From Polaromonas sp. AER18D-145 (GTDB taxonomy: Bacteria > Pseudomonadota > Gammaproteobacteria > Burkholderiales > Burkholderiaceae_C), in NCBI RefSeq assembly GCF_002379095.1, contig NZ_NBZV01000004.1, positions 117,665-181,664 on the forward strand: a stretch of DNA of 64,000 nucleotides. Direction: 5' to 3'. The stretch's first letter is position 1; every line of letters begins with the position of its first letter. Below, piece by piece: positions 27,274 through 36,282 of this stretch. The notes below the pieces were generated by a model, which saw only the letters and a list, made by a program, of their open reading frames with translations, was not told the origin of the DNA and made no database searches. The translations under genes and the position numbers were made by a program.

Positions 27274-27626
27274 GCGCTGAACCTCATCCGGACACTGGCC
27301 CGTCGAATGACCACGGTGACCGGCCGGCCCGTGGCATCAACCATGGTCGCTCCGGATTCAGCCTGTGAAATTCTCTGATGGGTCGCCTTCATAAGCCAGC
27401 TCTTTCATGGTCGCCTTCTGCGTTGCGAAGAACATCTCGATGCAAGCCGGACACCGTCCCGGTACGGTCGGGCACTCAGGTTCAACGCTACGCTTTCGAT
27501 CAGTTTAGCGCCTGGCCTGCCAACGCCCGACGTTTTACAGAACCTTGTCCAGATTTCCGAGCCCGGGCCTGGCTGCCGCTGTCAGACTGTGTGCGCCTGT
27601 CCAGCGCGAGCGATGGATTTGCCCAT
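27274..27626. other. 353-nt region without a supported gene
   Basis: It lies upstream of the histidine kinase (minus strand) and beyond the tRNA terminator. Open frames here lack recognisable composition or motifs. It may hold the kinase promoter; I could not identify one. Confidence 0.5.
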
Positions 27627-27662
27627 GAAAAAGGCCTCCAAATATCGCTACTTGGAGGCCTT
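27627..27662 (-). terminator. Terminator after tRNA-Pro
   Basis: On the minus strand AAGGCCTCCAA (27662-27652) pairs perfectly with TTGGAGGCCTT (27641-27631) around a 10-nt loop, then TTTC. It is 12 nt after the tRNA CCA. Confidence 0.85.
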
Positions 27663-27674
27663 CATCAGAACCAA

Positions 27675-27751
27675 TGGTCGGTGTGAAAGGATTCGAACCT
27701 TCGACCCCTTGCACCCCATGCAAGTGCGCTACCAGGCTGCGCCACACACCG
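27675..27751 (-). tRNA. tRNA-Pro (anticodon GGG)
   Basis: A 77-nt cloverleaf read on the minus strand. Acceptor CGGTGTG pairs with CACACCG, the D arm has GCGC/GCGC, the anticodon stem CTTGC/GCAAG encloses loop ATGGGGT (anticodon GGG), and the T arm has TTCGAAT. The encoded end is ACCA. It follows the merR-like gene by 37 nt, the usual neighbour of this ihfA-merR block in Burkholderiales. Confidence 0.95.
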
Positions 27752-27788
27752 TCAAGCTTCAAATTATAGCGTGCTTGTCCAGGCTGTT

Positions 27789-28268
27789 TCAGTAAGTGGC
27801 ACTGAGCAGATCGCGAATTTCGAACAATTCGCGGCGTAGCAGTTGCAGCCTTTGCTGCGCAGCACTGCCATCAGGCAACGGCGCCATCTCAGACGCACTG
27901 TCTTCAAAGTCCATCGAGTCGCCAAAGTCATCAAGAATCGAGTCGCCGGCTTCCACCACATCCACACCCTCGAGCATGACTTCGCCGTTGCGGCGCTTGT
28001 CGCGTTCCGTCTGCACGATCTCCTGCAGCTTGTTGCGCGCGCCGCTGATGGTGAAACCCTGGTCGTACAGCAGATCACGTATCCGCCGGATCATCAGCAC
28101 TTCGTGGTGCTGGTAGTAGCGGCGGTTGCCGCGCCTTTTCATCGGACGCAACTGAGTAAACTCTTGCTCCCAATAACGGAGCACATGAGGTTTGACGCCG
28201 CATAAATCGCTGACTTCACCGATCGTGAAGTAGCGTTTGGCGGGAATGGGGGGGAGCGGTTTCTCCAA
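27789..28268 (-). CDS. MerR-family regulator next to ihfA
   Basis: A 159-residue protein with a MerR helix-turn-helix (about 10-80: RYFTIGEVSDLCGVKPHVLRYWEQEF ... RRGNRRYYQHHEV) and no metal-binding Cys cluster in its acidic C-terminus. This is the conserved MerR-like gene downstream of ihfA in proteobacteria; its regulon is unknown. The start is TTG at 28268, since no ATG precedes the conserved KRYFTIGEV block; GGAG here lies inside the coding start, so the exact start is uncertain. Confidence 0.88.
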   Translation of the reverse strand: MEKPLPPIPAKRYFTIGEVSDLCGVKPHVLRYWEQEFTQLRPMKRRGNRRYYQHHEVLMIRRIRDLLYDQGFTISGARNKLQEIVQTERDKRRNGEVMLEGVDVVEAGDSILDDFGDSMDFEDSASEMAPLPDGSAAQQRLQLLRRELFEIRDLLSATY

Positions 28269-28565
28269 TTAAATCAATACGCTATGAGATGAAGCTACAA
28301 ATCTACTCTAACAGGAAACTTAGTGCAAATAGTTACAAACAACAAAATCGGATGTGTTGTTTAAGCCACAAGCGGTACTGCGACGGCTCCAGCCGGAAAA
28401 GTGGTGGGATCAAGCGTCCAGAGAACACGTTTGCGCGTCAGCCAGATCGGAAAATCAGCCCCCCTGGAACTCCAGGCACAGCAAGGCGCCCCTTGCCGGG
28501 AACGCGGGCGAACAGGCCTGGCTCGGGGGATCGGCTGGCGCCTAAGCTGGCGGCGCTGCCGCCCT
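28269..28565. other. 297-nt gap between ihfA and the merR-like gene
   Basis: The A/T-rich part next to the merR-like gene (28269-28360) could carry its promoter. The remainder is GC-rich without a convincing ORF, repeat or terminator that I can identify. Confidence 0.4.
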
Positions 28566-28913
28566 TCAACCGGGTCCAGTCTGGCCCTGGATCTGCTCTT
28601 TGAGTTTGTGGCTGGCGTGAAAAGTCACCACCCGGCGTGCCTGGATGGGAATGGATTCGCCGGTACGCGGGTTGCGGCCAGGGCGCGGCGCCTTGGTGCG
28701 GATCTGGAAATTGCCGAAGCCGGAAATCTTCACATCGTTGCCATCGACCAGGCTGTCGGACACCAGGTCGAAAAACGCGTCAATCATGTCCTTGGATTCA
28801 CGCTTGTTCAGACCGATCTGCTCAAACAGCAACTCCGCGAGATGGGCTTTGGTCAGCGCCGGGCTCTCAAGACTTTCAACGGAAAATTCCACGACGCGCT
28901 CCTCGCTGTTCAT
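28566..28913 (-). CDS. ihfA: Integration host factor subunit alpha
   Basis: The 115-residue HU/IHF protein has FEQIGLNKRESKDMIDAFFD, the beta-arm signature GFGNFQIRTKAPRPGRNPRTGE and IPIQARRVVTFHAS. It bends DNA with IhfB. The N-terminal 15 residues and GQTGPG tail are slightly longer than in E. coli IhfA (99 aa). It is 20 nt after pheT, as in the widespread pheS-pheT-ihfA order. Confidence 0.95.
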   Translation of the reverse strand: MNSEERVVEFSVESLESPALTKAHLAELLFEQIGLNKRESKDMIDAFFDLVSDSLVDGNDVKISGFGNFQIRTKAPRPGRNPRTGESIPIQARRVVTFHASHKLKEQIQGQTGPG

Positions 28914-28933
28914 TGTTATTGTGTTCCCGGGGC

Positions 28934-31360
28934 CTAGGCACGCAAACGCGCCTGCAGGCTGCTGCCGAGATTGTCGAGCACGGCCTTGATGGCCGCATCA
29001 ATCTGCTCGTCGGTCAGTGTAGCGTCGTCGCTGCCAAGCACCAAGCGCACGGCCAGGCTTTTTTCGCCGAGCTGCATCGCGGCATTGGCCTGTTGCGGCC
29101 GGTAGATGTCGAACAGGGTCGCCGACTTGAGCAGGCCGCGTGTGTCCGCGCCGTGGATGGCCGCCATCAGCGCCGAATGGGTCACCGCTTCGGCAACAAT
29201 CACCGCGACGTCACGCTCGACCGGCTGGCGCTTGCTCACCGGCTGGAAGCCGGGCACGGGACGTTGCAGCACGGCATCGAGCGCCAGTTCGAAAACAATG
29301 GGCGCCTGCGCCAGCTCGTAACCCTGACGCCACTGCGGATGCAGCTCCCCGACAAAGCCGACCGCCACGCCGTCGATGACCACGCTGGCGCAACGGCCCG
29401 GATGCATGGCCGGGTGGGCCGCGGGTGCAAACACCGCCTGCAACGGCGCCAGCAGGGCCTGCACGTCTCCCTTGACGTCGAAGAAATCCACACCCTTGTC
29501 GGACGCGCCCCATTGCAGGGTCTCGCGCGGCCCGTAGGCCAGGCCGGCCACCCGCATGGGCTGGTCAAAACCGGCAACGGTGGTGTCGGTATTCTGGCTG
29601 CGCGCGTCGCGCAGGAAGACCCGTCCGAGTTCAAACACGTTGACGCGACCAGCTTTGCGGTCGAGGTTGAACTTGAGCACCTGCAACAGGGAGCCGATCA
29701 GCGACGAGCGCATCACGCTCATCTGGCTGGCAATCGGGTTCAGCAGCTTGATGGGGTTGGGGTTGCCGGCGAGTTCATGCTCCCAGCGCTCTTCGACAAA
29801 GCTGAAGTTGATGGTTTCCTGGTAGCCCAGGGCCGCCAGCGCGCGGCGCACGGCAAAGGCACTGCGCCGCGCCTCCGGACGGATACGCGCGGTGATCGGT
29901 GCCAGCGGTGGTGTGGCCGGCAGCTGCTGGTAGCCCACCATGCGCACCACCTCCTCGATCAGGTCCTCCTCGATCTGCAGGTCAAAGCGGTAGCTGGGCG
30001 GTGTCACCGTCAGCGTGCCCTCGCCTTCCACCACGGGCAAGCCCAGGCGCCTGAGCGCGTCGGCGCATTGCGCCTGCGTCAAAGGCATGCCGATGACCTT
30101 GGCGGCCCGCGCCACGCGCAGCGTCACCGGCGTGGCAACCGGCAACTGGGCCTGGATGTCGTCCACCGGGCCGCATGCCGTGTCCGGCGTGCCGCAGATA
30201 TCGAGAATCAGCCCGGTGATGCGTTCGATGTGTTCCACCGTCTGGCCGGGGTCCACGCCACGCTCAAAACGGTGGCCGGCATCGGTCGAAAAGTTGTAGC
30301 GGCGCGAACGCCCGGCAATCGCCTTGGGCCACCAGAAGGCGGCCTCAACATAAACATGTTTTGTCTCGTCGGACACGGCGGTCGCATCGCCCCCCATGAT
30401 GCCGGCCAGCGACTCCACCTGGCTGTCGTCGGCAATCACGCCGACTTTGCCGTCCACCGCCACCGTGCTGCCATTGAGCAGCTTGAGCGTCTCGCCGGCC
30501 TGGCCCCAGCGCACATCGAGTCCGCCATGGATTTTGTCGAGGTCGAAAATATGCGAGGGGCGACCCAGCTCGAACATCACGTAGTTCGAAATATCCACCA
30601 GCGCCGTCACGCTGCGCTGACCGCAGCGCGCGAGCCGGTCCACCATCCAGGGCGGTGTGGCCGCTTGTGTGTTGACGTTGCGCACGATGCGGCCGGAAAA
30701 ACGGCCGCACAGGTCAGGCGCGCTGATCCTGACCGGCAGCTTGTCCGCGCCGGCCACAGCGGCCACCGGAAAGGATGGGGTCACCAGGGGCGCGCCGGTC
30801 AGCGCTGCCACTTCACGGGCAATGCCGTACACGCTCAGGCAATGCGCGAGATTGGGCGTCAGCTTGAGGGTGAACAGGGTGTCATCGAGTTTCAGGTGTT
30901 CGCGGATGTCCTGGCCCACGGCCGCGTCCGGCGCCAGCTCGAGCAGTCCGCCATGGTCGTCGGACAGCTTGAGTTCGCGGGCCGAGCACAACATGCCCTG
31001 GCTCTCCACGCCGCGCAGCTTGCCGACCTTGATCAAAAACGGCTTGCCGTCGTCGCCAGGCGGCAGCTCGGCACCGACCAGCGCACACGGCACCTTGATG
31101 CCGACACGGGCATTGGGCGCGCCGCAGACGATGTTGAGCAGGGAGCCCTGCCCCACATCGACCTGGCAGACACGCAGGCGGTCGGCGTCGGGATGCTGCA
31201 CCGCTTCCCTGATTTCGCCGACGACGATCTTGCTGAAAGGCGGTGCGACCGGCTTGAGGTCTTCCACTTCCAGACCGGCCATGGTCAGGGTCTCGGCCAG
31301 CTGTTCGGTGCTCAGGGGCGGATTGCAGAATTCGCGCAACCAGGATTCGGGAAATTGCAT
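28934..31360 (-). CDS. pheT: Phenylalanine-tRNA ligase beta subunit
   Basis: An 808-residue beta subunit of the alpha2-beta2 synthetase. It has an N-terminal tRNA-binding (OB) domain (about 40-150), B3/B4 editing domain (about 210-400), B5 domain (about 400-480) and a C-terminal ferredoxin-like anticodon-binding domain (about 715-808, including KFQPVSKRQPVERD just before). It charges tRNA-Phe and edits Tyr-tRNA-Phe. It follows pheS by 20 nt. Confidence 0.96.
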   Translation of the reverse strand: MQFPESWLREFCNPPLSTEQLAETLTMAGLEVEDLKPVAPPFSKIVVGEIREAVQHPDADRLRVCQVDVGQGSLLNIVCGAPNARVGIKVPCALVGAELPPGDDGKPFLIKVGKLRGVESQGMLCSARELKLSDDHGGLLELAPDAAVGQDIREHLKLDDTLFTLKLTPNLAHCLSVYGIAREVAALTGAPLVTPSFPVAAVAGADKLPVRISAPDLCGRFSGRIVRNVNTQAATPPWMVDRLARCGQRSVTALVDISNYVMFELGRPSHIFDLDKIHGGLDVRWGQAGETLKLLNGSTVAVDGKVGVIADDSQVESLAGIMGGDATAVSDETKHVYVEAAFWWPKAIAGRSRRYNFSTDAGHRFERGVDPGQTVEHIERITGLILDICGTPDTACGPVDDIQAQLPVATPVTLRVARAAKVIGMPLTQAQCADALRRLGLPVVEGEGTLTVTPPSYRFDLQIEEDLIEEVVRMVGYQQLPATPPLAPITARIRPEARRSAFAVRRALAALGYQETINFSFVEERWEHELAGNPNPIKLLNPIASQMSVMRSSLIGSLLQVLKFNLDRKAGRVNVFELGRVFLRDARSQNTDTTVAGFDQPMRVAGLAYGPRETLQWGASDKGVDFFDVKGDVQALLAPLQAVFAPAAHPAMHPGRCASVVIDGVAVGFVGELHPQWRQGYELAQAPIVFELALDAVLQRPVPGFQPVSKRQPVERDVAVIVAEAVTHSALMAAIHGADTRGLLKSATLFDIYRPQQANAAMQLGEKSLAVRLVLGSDDATLTDEQIDAAIKAVLDNLGSSLQARLRA

Positions 31361-31380
31361 TTTTTATAAAACCTGATGGG

Positions 31381-32433
31381 TTACTGGAACTGCGACAGAA
31401 AACGCAGGTCACCGTCGAAAAACAGCCGCAAGTCGTTGACGCCGTAACGCAGCATGGTCAGCCGGTCCGGCCCCATGCCGAAAGCAAAACCGATGTAGTG
31501 CTCGGGGTCCAGCCCCATGTTGCGCACCACGTTCGGATGCACCTGGCCGGAACCGGCCACTTCCAGCCAGCGGCCCGCCAGCGGACCGGTCTGGAACTGG
31601 ATGTCAATCTCGGCGCTCGGCTCGGTGAAGGGGAAGAAGCTGGGGCGAAAGCGCAGCACCAGATCGTTGGACTCAAAGTAGGTGCGACAGAAGTCGGTGA
31701 AAACGACCTTCAAATCCTTGAAGCTGACGTTCTGGCCTATCCACAGGCCCTCGCACTGGTGAAACATCGGCGAGTGCGTGGCATCGCTGTCCACCCGGTA
31801 GGTGCGGCCCGGCGCGATCACGCGGATCTCGGGCATCACGCCGCCGGCGTCGATCAGCGCGCGGTGCTTCTTGACATGCTGTACCGCATAACGGATCTGC
31901 ATCGGGCTGGTGTGCGTGCGCAGCAGGTTGGGCGCGGCTTCGGTACCGCCTTCCACATAAAACGTGTCGTGCATGGAGCGCGCCGGATGGTCTTCGGGCG
32001 TGTTCAGCGCGGTGAAGTTGAACCAGTCGGTCTCGATCTCGGGGCCCTCGGCCACATCGAAACCCATGGAGCCGAAAATGGCCTCGATGCGCTCCAGCGT
32101 GAGCGACACCGGATGCACGCCGCCGGCCGGCCGCTGGCGGCCCGGCAGTGAGACGTCCAGCGCCTCGGCCTTGAGCTGCACCTGCAGTTCGGCGTCCGCC
32201 AGCGCCTGGCGGCGCGCGGTCAGCGCGGCTTCGATGGCTTGTTTGGCCAGGTTGATGGCGGCGCCGCGGGATTTTTTCTCTTCCACGGGCAGCGCGGCCA
32301 GGCCCTTCATCAGCTCCGTGACGCGGCCGGACTTGCCGAGGAACTGCGCCTTGGCATTTTCCAGGTCGGCAGGCGTGAGGGCCTGCGCAAAGCTGGTTTT
32401 GGCCGAATCCACCAGAACATCGAGTTCGTTCAT
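31381..32433 (-). CDS. pheS: Phenylalanine-tRNA ligase alpha subunit
   Basis: A 350-residue class II synthetase catalytic subunit with an N-terminal coiled coil (about 1-90), motif 2 region around HQCEGLWIG and motif 3 [22 protein letters not shown] near the C-terminus. The upstream gap to rplT holds a strong terminator and a mini-repeat, so pheST expression may depend on read-through or its own promoter. Confidence 0.96.
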   Translation of the reverse strand: MNELDVLVDSAKTSFAQALTPADLENAKAQFLGKSGRVTELMKGLAALPVEEKKSRGAAINLAKQAIEAALTARRQALADAELQVQLKAEALDVSLPGRQRPAGGVHPVSLTLERIEAIFGSMGFDVAEGPEIETDWFNFTALNTPEDHPARSMHDTFYVEGGTEAAPNLLRTHTSPMQIRYAVQHVKKHRALIDAGGVMPEIRVIAPGRTYRVDSDATHSPMFHQCEGLWIGQNVSFKDLKVVFTDFCRTYFESNDLVLRFRPSFFPFTEPSAEIDIQFQTGPLAGRWLEVAGSGQVHPNVVRNMGLDPEHYIGFAFGMGPDRLTMLRYGVNDLRLFFDGDLRFLSQFQ

Positions 32434-32491
32434 ATATTTCTTGTCATTAACAAACCAGTCCGGACGCCGCCTTCGTCTGCCGCCCGGACAA

Positions 32492-32526
32492 AGAAAAAGG
32501 GCCAGAGCCTTTTCAAGCTCTGGCCC
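32492..32526 (-). terminator. Terminator or attenuator between rplT and pheS
   Basis: On the minus strand GGGCCAGAGC (32526-32517) pairs with GCTCTGGCCC (32508-32499) across an 8-nt loop, followed by TTTTT. It stands 58 nt before pheS. A second stem (GTCCGG / CCGGAC, 32460-32491) lies between it and pheS. No Phe-rich leader peptide is visible upstream. Confidence 0.85.
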
Positions 32527-32545
32527 CCGTCTTTTGTGCGCAACC

Positions 32546-32566
32546 AGCTATCAATTCAATAGCTGA
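32546..32566. repeat. Mini-repeat core between rplT and pheS
   Basis: AGCTATCAATTCAATAGCT, the bare inverted-repeat core of the dispersed family without its GC-rich arm, sits just after the rplT stop. Confidence 0.6.
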
Positions 32567-32580
32567 GTGCCCCTCAAAAA

Positions 32581-32940
32581 TCAAGCAGCAAGCTTGGCCT
32601 TGACCTGCTCCACGATGGCGCCAAAAGCAGCGCTGTCGTGAATCGCCATGTCGGAAAGAACCTTGCGGTCGATCTCGATGCCGGCTTTTTTCAGGCCGTT
32701 GGCGAACTGGCTGTAGGTCATGCCGAATGAACGGCTGGCAGCGTTGATACGCGCAATCCACAACTGGCGGAACACACGCTTTTTGTTGCGGCGGTCACGG
32801 TAGGCATATTGCCCGGCCTTCATCACCGCTTCTTTGGCGATGCGATAGACATTGCCGCGGCGGCCGCGGAAACCTTTTGCAAGGGCGAGAACTTTTTTGT
32901 GGCGGGCGCGAGCCGTTACACCACGTTTGACGCGAGGCAT
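32581..32940 (-). CDS. rplT: 50S ribosomal protein L20
   Basis: A 119-residue basic protein, [20 protein letters not shown] onward, with GYRGRRGN-like [12 protein letters not shown] and the globular C-terminus ([16 protein letters not shown]). L20 is an early 23S assembly protein and a known feedback regulator of its operon in other bacteria. It is 25 nt after rpmI. Confidence 0.97.
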   Translation of the reverse strand: MPRVKRGVTARARHKKVLALAKGFRGRRGNVYRIAKEAVMKAGQYAYRDRRNKKRVFRQLWIARINAASRSFGMTYSQFANGLKKAGIEIDRKVLSDMAIHDSAAFGAIVEQVKAKLAA

Positions 32941-32965
32941 GTGAGTACTCCTTGTTCGTCGTTAA

Positions 32966-33169
32966 TTAAATGCCCATGCCGGGCAGCATCTGTGCCATGT
33001 GACCCATATTGGTCTCATGGACAGCAACTGCACCACGCAGGTGGCGTTTGTTCTTGGTGGTCTTCTTGGTCAGGATGTGACGTTTGAAGGCTTGGCCGCG
33101 CTTGACGGTACCACCTGGACGAACGCGAAAACGTTTCTTCGCACTGCTCTTGGTCTTCATTTTGGGCAT
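32966..33169 (-). CDS. rpmI: 50S ribosomal protein L35
   Basis: A 67-residue protein, [20 protein letters not shown] onward, normal L35 length. ATG at 33169 is the family start; an in-frame ATG at 33187 would add six residues not seen in L35. Upstream 268 nt to infC hold a terminator-like hairpin and a tandem duplication. Confidence 0.96.
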   Translation of the reverse strand: MPKMKTKSSAKKRFRVRPGGTVKRGQAFKRHILTKKTTKNKRHLRGAVAVHETNMGHMAQMLPGMGI

Positions 33170-33245
33170 AAAAATGCTCCTTTTCATTTGTGCTCGTGAG
33201 GCGCTGCGAACCTGACGCAGACTTGATGGCCCCGAGCCACTTGTA

Positions 33246-33298
33246 GTGGCGAGTGTTTAATTCACCACTTGTCAATGGCGAGTTTTAAGTTCACCACT
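33246..33298. repeat. 29-bp-period tandem duplication in the rpmI leader
   Basis: Two copies of a 24-nt unit, TGGCGAGT...TTAA.TTCACCACT, begin at 33246 and 33275. They differ at a few positions and lie 77 nt or more upstream of the rpmI ATG on the minus strand. Confidence 0.75.
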
Positions 33299-33379
33299 GC
33301 TTGGTGGCGGGCTTTGATACCTGCCACCTTTGCAAAGGCAGGATTTCCCTGCCTTTACCGGACATGCTTTCGCATCCCC

Positions 33380-33411
33380 GAAAAACCTGCTGGTGAAAAC
33401 ACCCGCAGGTT
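33380..33411 (-). terminator. Terminator-like hairpin between infC and rpmI
   Basis: On the minus strand AACCTGC (33411-33405) pairs with GCAGGTT (33390-33384), extended inside by GGTG/CACC across a TTTT loop, and followed by TTT. It lies 27 nt after infC. Because rpmI-rplT usually share the infC transcript, it could be an attenuator. Confidence 0.7.
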
Positions 33412-33437
33412 GAAATCCTTGTCGGCGACAGCCGCCC

Positions 33438-34046
33438 TCAGGCGCCTGTCGGTGCAGCCGGTGTCGCTTCTACGGGCGCCGCTGCGGGCTTGGCAGCAAC
33501 CTTCTTCTTGCCCGGCGCGATCATCATGACCATCTGCCGGCCTTCGAGCTTGGGAAACTGCTCCACCAAAATCAAATCGGCCAACTCGTCACGGATGCGC
33601 GCCAGCAGGGCCAAGCCCAGTTCCTGGTGCGTGATCTCGCGACCGCGAAAGCGCAGGGTAATCTTGCACTTGTCGCCCTCTTCCAAAAAGCGCTTGATAT
33701 TGCGCAATTTGATGTTGTAGTCCCCATCGTCAGTGCCGGGTCGGAACTTGATTTCCTTGACCTCGATCACTTTTTGCTTGGACTTCGCTTCCGCCGCCTT
33801 CTTCTGCTCGGCATATTTGAACTTGCCATAGTCCATGAGTCTGCACACCGGCGGCACCGCCGTGGGAGAGATCTCGACAAGGTCAACGTCCGCCTCACCA
33901 GCGAGGCGCAAAGCCTCCATGATGCTGACAACGCCCAAAGGCTCATTGTCCGGCCCTGTCAGGCGTACTTCAGGGGCCATGATTTCACGGTTCAAGCGAT
34001 GCTTGCGTTCTTCACGGTGACGGCGGTCACGAAATTCAGTAGCGAT
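33438..34046 (-). CDS. infC: Translation initiation factor IF-3 (AUC start)
   Basis: The 202-residue IF-3 has both domains: N-terminal about 15-90 ([20 protein letters not shown] ... [17 protein letters not shown]) and C-terminal about 95-180 ([38 protein letters not shown]). I place the start at ATC 34046, giving (M)[20 protein letters not shown]; no ATG, GTG or TTG precedes that conserved block, and AAGGA lies 8 nt upstream. Non-AUG infC starts are known and let IF-3 limit its own translation. A TTG at 33995 would truncate the conserved N-terminus. Confidence 0.94.
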   Translation of the reverse strand: MATEFRDRRHREERKHRLNREIMAPEVRLTGPDNEPLGVVSIMEALRLAGEADVDLVEISPTAVPPVCRLMDYGKFKYAEQKKAAEAKSKQKVIEVKEIKFRPGTDDGDYNIKLRNIKRFLEEGDKCKITLRFRGREITHQELGLALLARIRDELADLILVEQFPKLEGRQMVMMIAPGKKKVAAKPAAAPVEATPAAPTGA

Positions 34047-34064
34047 GGTTCAAATCCTTTAACG

Positions 34065-34114
34065 TTAGCTATAAAAGCTATAGCTGCTCGCGCCCGTCCA
34101 GCAAGGACGAATAG
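34065..34114 (+). repeat. Mini-repeat between thrS and infC
   Basis: TTAGCTATAAAAGCTATAGC is followed by TGCTCGCGCCCGTCCAGCAAGG, a full-length copy. It fills half of the 96-nt thrS-infC gap, just upstream of the infC ribosome-binding site. Confidence 0.75.
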
Positions 34115-34142
34115 CCAAAATCATCAACAAACAAGTCAAAAA

Positions 34143-36050
34143 TCAGGCTTTTTGGGTAATGTCAGAAGCAATTGTTTGGGCAAAGGCTTCGAGTGACATG
34201 ACGCCAAGGTCTTTGTTACCCCGGGCGCGCACGGCAACTGCGCCGGCTTCCTTCTCCTTGTCACCTACAACAAGGATGAAAGGCAGCTTTTGCATCGAGT
34301 GCTCCCGTATTTTATACGTAATTTTCTCGTTGCGCAGGTCAAGATTGACCCTAAGCCCTTGATTTTGAAGCGTTTTAGCTATTTCGCGACAGTAATCAGC
34401 CTGGGCGTCGGTGATATTGAGCACAGAAACCTGCACCGGCGCCAGCCAGGTGGGCAGTGCGCCGGCATGTTCCTCGATCAGAATCCCGATGAATCGCTCC
34501 AGGCTGCCGACGATGGCCCGGTGCAGCATCACGGGCCGGTGCCGGGCGCCGTCTTCGCCCACGTATTCAGCATCGAGGCGCTCCGGCATCGAGAAATCGA
34601 CCTGCATGGTGCCGCACTGCCATTGCCGGCCAATCGCGTCTTTCAGCGTGTATTCGATCTTGGGGCCGTAAAACGCCCCGTCGCCGGGCGCGATTTCGAA
34701 CTCGCAACCGGAGGCGCGCAGGCTTTCCATCAGCGCCTGTTCGGCCTTGTCCCAGCTTTCGTCGGAGCCAATGCGCGCTTCTGGCCGGGTGGCCACCTTG
34801 TAGATGATGTTCTTGAAACCGAAATCGGTGTAGACCTTCTGCAGCAGGGTCGTGTAGTCGACACATTCCTTGAGGATCTGCTCTTCGGTGCAGAAAATGT
34901 GGCCGTCGTCCTGCGTGAAGCCGCGCACGCGCATGATGCCGTGCAGGCCGCCCGAGGGTTCGTTGCGGTGGCACTGGCCGAACTCGCCGTACCGCAGCGG
35001 CAGGTCGCGGTAGCTTTTGATGCCCTGCTTGAAGATCAGGATGTGGCCGGGACAGTTCATGGGCTTGAGTGCGTACTCGCGCTTTTCGCTCTCCGTCGTG
35101 AACATGTTGTCGCGGTACTTGTCCCAGTGGCCGGTTTTTTCCCAGAGCGTCTTGTCGATGACCTGCGGCCCCTTGACCTCCTGGTAGCCGTTGTCCTGGT
35201 AGACCTTGCGCATGTACTGCTCGACGCCCTGCCACACCGTCCAGCCCTTGGGATGCCAGAACACCAGGCCAGGCGCATGGTCGTCGATGTGGAACAGGTC
35301 GAGCTCACGGCCCAGCTTGCGGTGGTCGCGTTTTTCCGCTTCCTCCAGCATCAGCAGGTACTGCTGCAGCTCGTCCTTGGTCGCCCAGGCCGTGCCGTAG
35401 ACGCGCTGCAGCATCTCGTTGTGGTGGTCGCCGCGCCAGTAGGCGCCGGCCAGCTTCATGAGCTTGAAGAACTTCAGCTTGCCAGTGCTGGGCACGTGCG
35501 GGCCGCGGCACAGGTCCTCAAACTTGCCTTCGCGGTAGAGCGACACGTCTTCGTTGGCCGGGATGCTCGCAATGATCTCGGCCTTGTAGTGCTCGCCCTG
35601 CTCCTTGAAATAGGCCACGGCCTCGTCGCGCGGCAGCACGCGGCGGGTCACCGGCTCGTCTTTGGCCGCCAGCTCGGTCATCTTCTTTTCGATGGCCGTC
35701 AGGTCTTCCGGCGTGAAAGGCCGCTTGTAGGAGAAGTCGTAGAAAAACCCGTTCTCGATCACCGGGCCGATGGTGACCTGGGCATCAGGAAACAGTTCCT
35801 TGACCGCGTAGGCCAGCAGGTGGGCGGTGGAGTGGCGAATCACCTCCAGGCCTTCCGGGTCCTTGGCGGTGATGATGGACAGCGCGCTGTCGGCAGAAAT
35901 CAGGTGGCTGGTGTCCACCACCTTGCCGCCCACCTTGCCGCCCAGCGCGGCCTTGGCCAGGCCGGCGCCAATGGAGGCGGCGACCTCGGCCACCGTCACG
36001 GGCTGGGGAAATTCGCGGATCGAAGCGTCTGGCAGCGTAATTTTGATCAT
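34143..36050 (-). CDS. thrS: Threonine-tRNA ligase
   Basis: The 635-residue synthetase has the TGS domain (about 1-60), the SAD editing domain with HSTAHLLA (about 73-80), a class II core (motif 2 [22 protein letters not shown], motif 3 near [12 protein letters not shown]) and an anticodon-binding domain at about 535-635. It charges tRNA-Thr and edits Ser-tRNA-Thr. ATG at 36050 has a weak ribosome site. The leader upstream holds a Thr-rich peptide and a terminator, so expression is probably set by threonyl-tRNA level. Confidence 0.97.
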   Translation of the reverse strand: MIKITLPDASIREFPQPVTVAEVAASIGAGLAKAALGGKVGGKVVDTSHLISADSALSIITAKDPEGLEVIRHSTAHLLAYAVKELFPDAQVTIGPVIENGFFYDFSYKRPFTPEDLTAIEKKMTELAAKDEPVTRRVLPRDEAVAYFKEQGEHYKAEIIASIPANEDVSLYREGKFEDLCRGPHVPSTGKLKFFKLMKLAGAYWRGDHHNEMLQRVYGTAWATKDELQQYLLMLEEAEKRDHRKLGRELDLFHIDDHAPGLVFWHPKGWTVWQGVEQYMRKVYQDNGYQEVKGPQVIDKTLWEKTGHWDKYRDNMFTTESEKREYALKPMNCPGHILIFKQGIKSYRDLPLRYGEFGQCHRNEPSGGLHGIMRVRGFTQDDGHIFCTEEQILKECVDYTTLLQKVYTDFGFKNIIYKVATRPEARIGSDESWDKAEQALMESLRASGCEFEIAPGDGAFYGPKIEYTLKDAIGRQWQCGTMQVDFSMPERLDAEYVGEDGARHRPVMLHRAIVGSLERFIGILIEEHAGALPTWLAPVQVSVLNITDAQADYCREIAKTLQNQGLRVNLDLRNEKITYKIREHSMQKLPFILVVGDKEKEAGAVAVRARGNKDLGVMSLEAFAQTIASDITQKA

Positions 36051-36071
36051 GGTGGGCAGGCTCTGGAAAAC

Positions 36072-36097
36072 AAAAAAGCGCGGAAACTGCCGCGCTT
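36072..36097 (-). terminator. thrS attenuator terminator
   Basis: On the minus strand AAGCGCGG (36097-36090) pairs perfectly with CCGCGCTT (36083-36076) across a 6-nt loop, with a T-run (TTTTGTTTT) after it. It ends 22 nt before the thrS ATG, too close for a promoter to fit between, so transcripts must read through it. Confidence 0.88.
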
Positions 36098-36120
36098 GGT
36101 AAAGGATGGGGATGGAGGGT

Positions 36121-36150
36121 TGCTATCTATTGAGTAGCTATAAATCACCA
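36121..36150. repeat. Mini-repeat core inside the thrS leader
   Basis: TGCTATCTATTGAGTAGCTA, an AGCTAT-type core, lies between the leader-peptide stop and the terminator. Confidence 0.5.
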
Positions 36151-36160
36151 GGGGATGCGG

Positions 36161-36214
36161 CTAGCGCCCGGGGTGACTCCAAACTGGAGGCGTGATCGTA
36201 GTTCGCGGTGTCAT
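36161..36214 (-). CDS. Threonine-rich thrS leader peptide
   Basis: The 17-codon ORF MTPRTTITPPVWSHPGR starts at ATG 36214 with AGGAAGGA 11-18 nt upstream and ends at TAG 36161. Thr occupies codons 2, 5, 6 and 8. The terminator lies 64 nt downstream. Sequence at the end of the peptide and its stop (CCG..CGCT at 36171-36163) can pair with the terminator 5-prime arm AGCGCGG, giving a 7-bp antiterminator with a two-G bulge. A ribosome stalled at the Thr codons would leave it free; a ribosome reaching the stop would cover it. This is the logic of classical attenuation. Expression is not proven. Confidence 0.75.
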   Translation of the reverse strand: MTPRTTITPPVWSHPGR

Positions 36215-36282
36215 AACCCGCGCGATCCTTCCTGTTTCCAGTTTGATTGATTGCATTGCGCTATTTTACGGCAGCTTCGGGC

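Noticed and set aside
27378..27686. A 102-codon ORF near tRNA-Pro
   Set aside because: It runs into the terminator and tRNA and has no recognisable feature.
28637..31369. A 910-codon open frame on the plus strand
   Set aside because: It is antisense to pheT and part of ihfA, with His/Arg/Gly-rich composition typical of shadow frames.
32434..32580. A Phe-rich leader peptide for pheST
   Set aside because: No ATG-started ORF with Phe codons precedes the terminator; the TTT/TTC run is the terminator T-tract itself.
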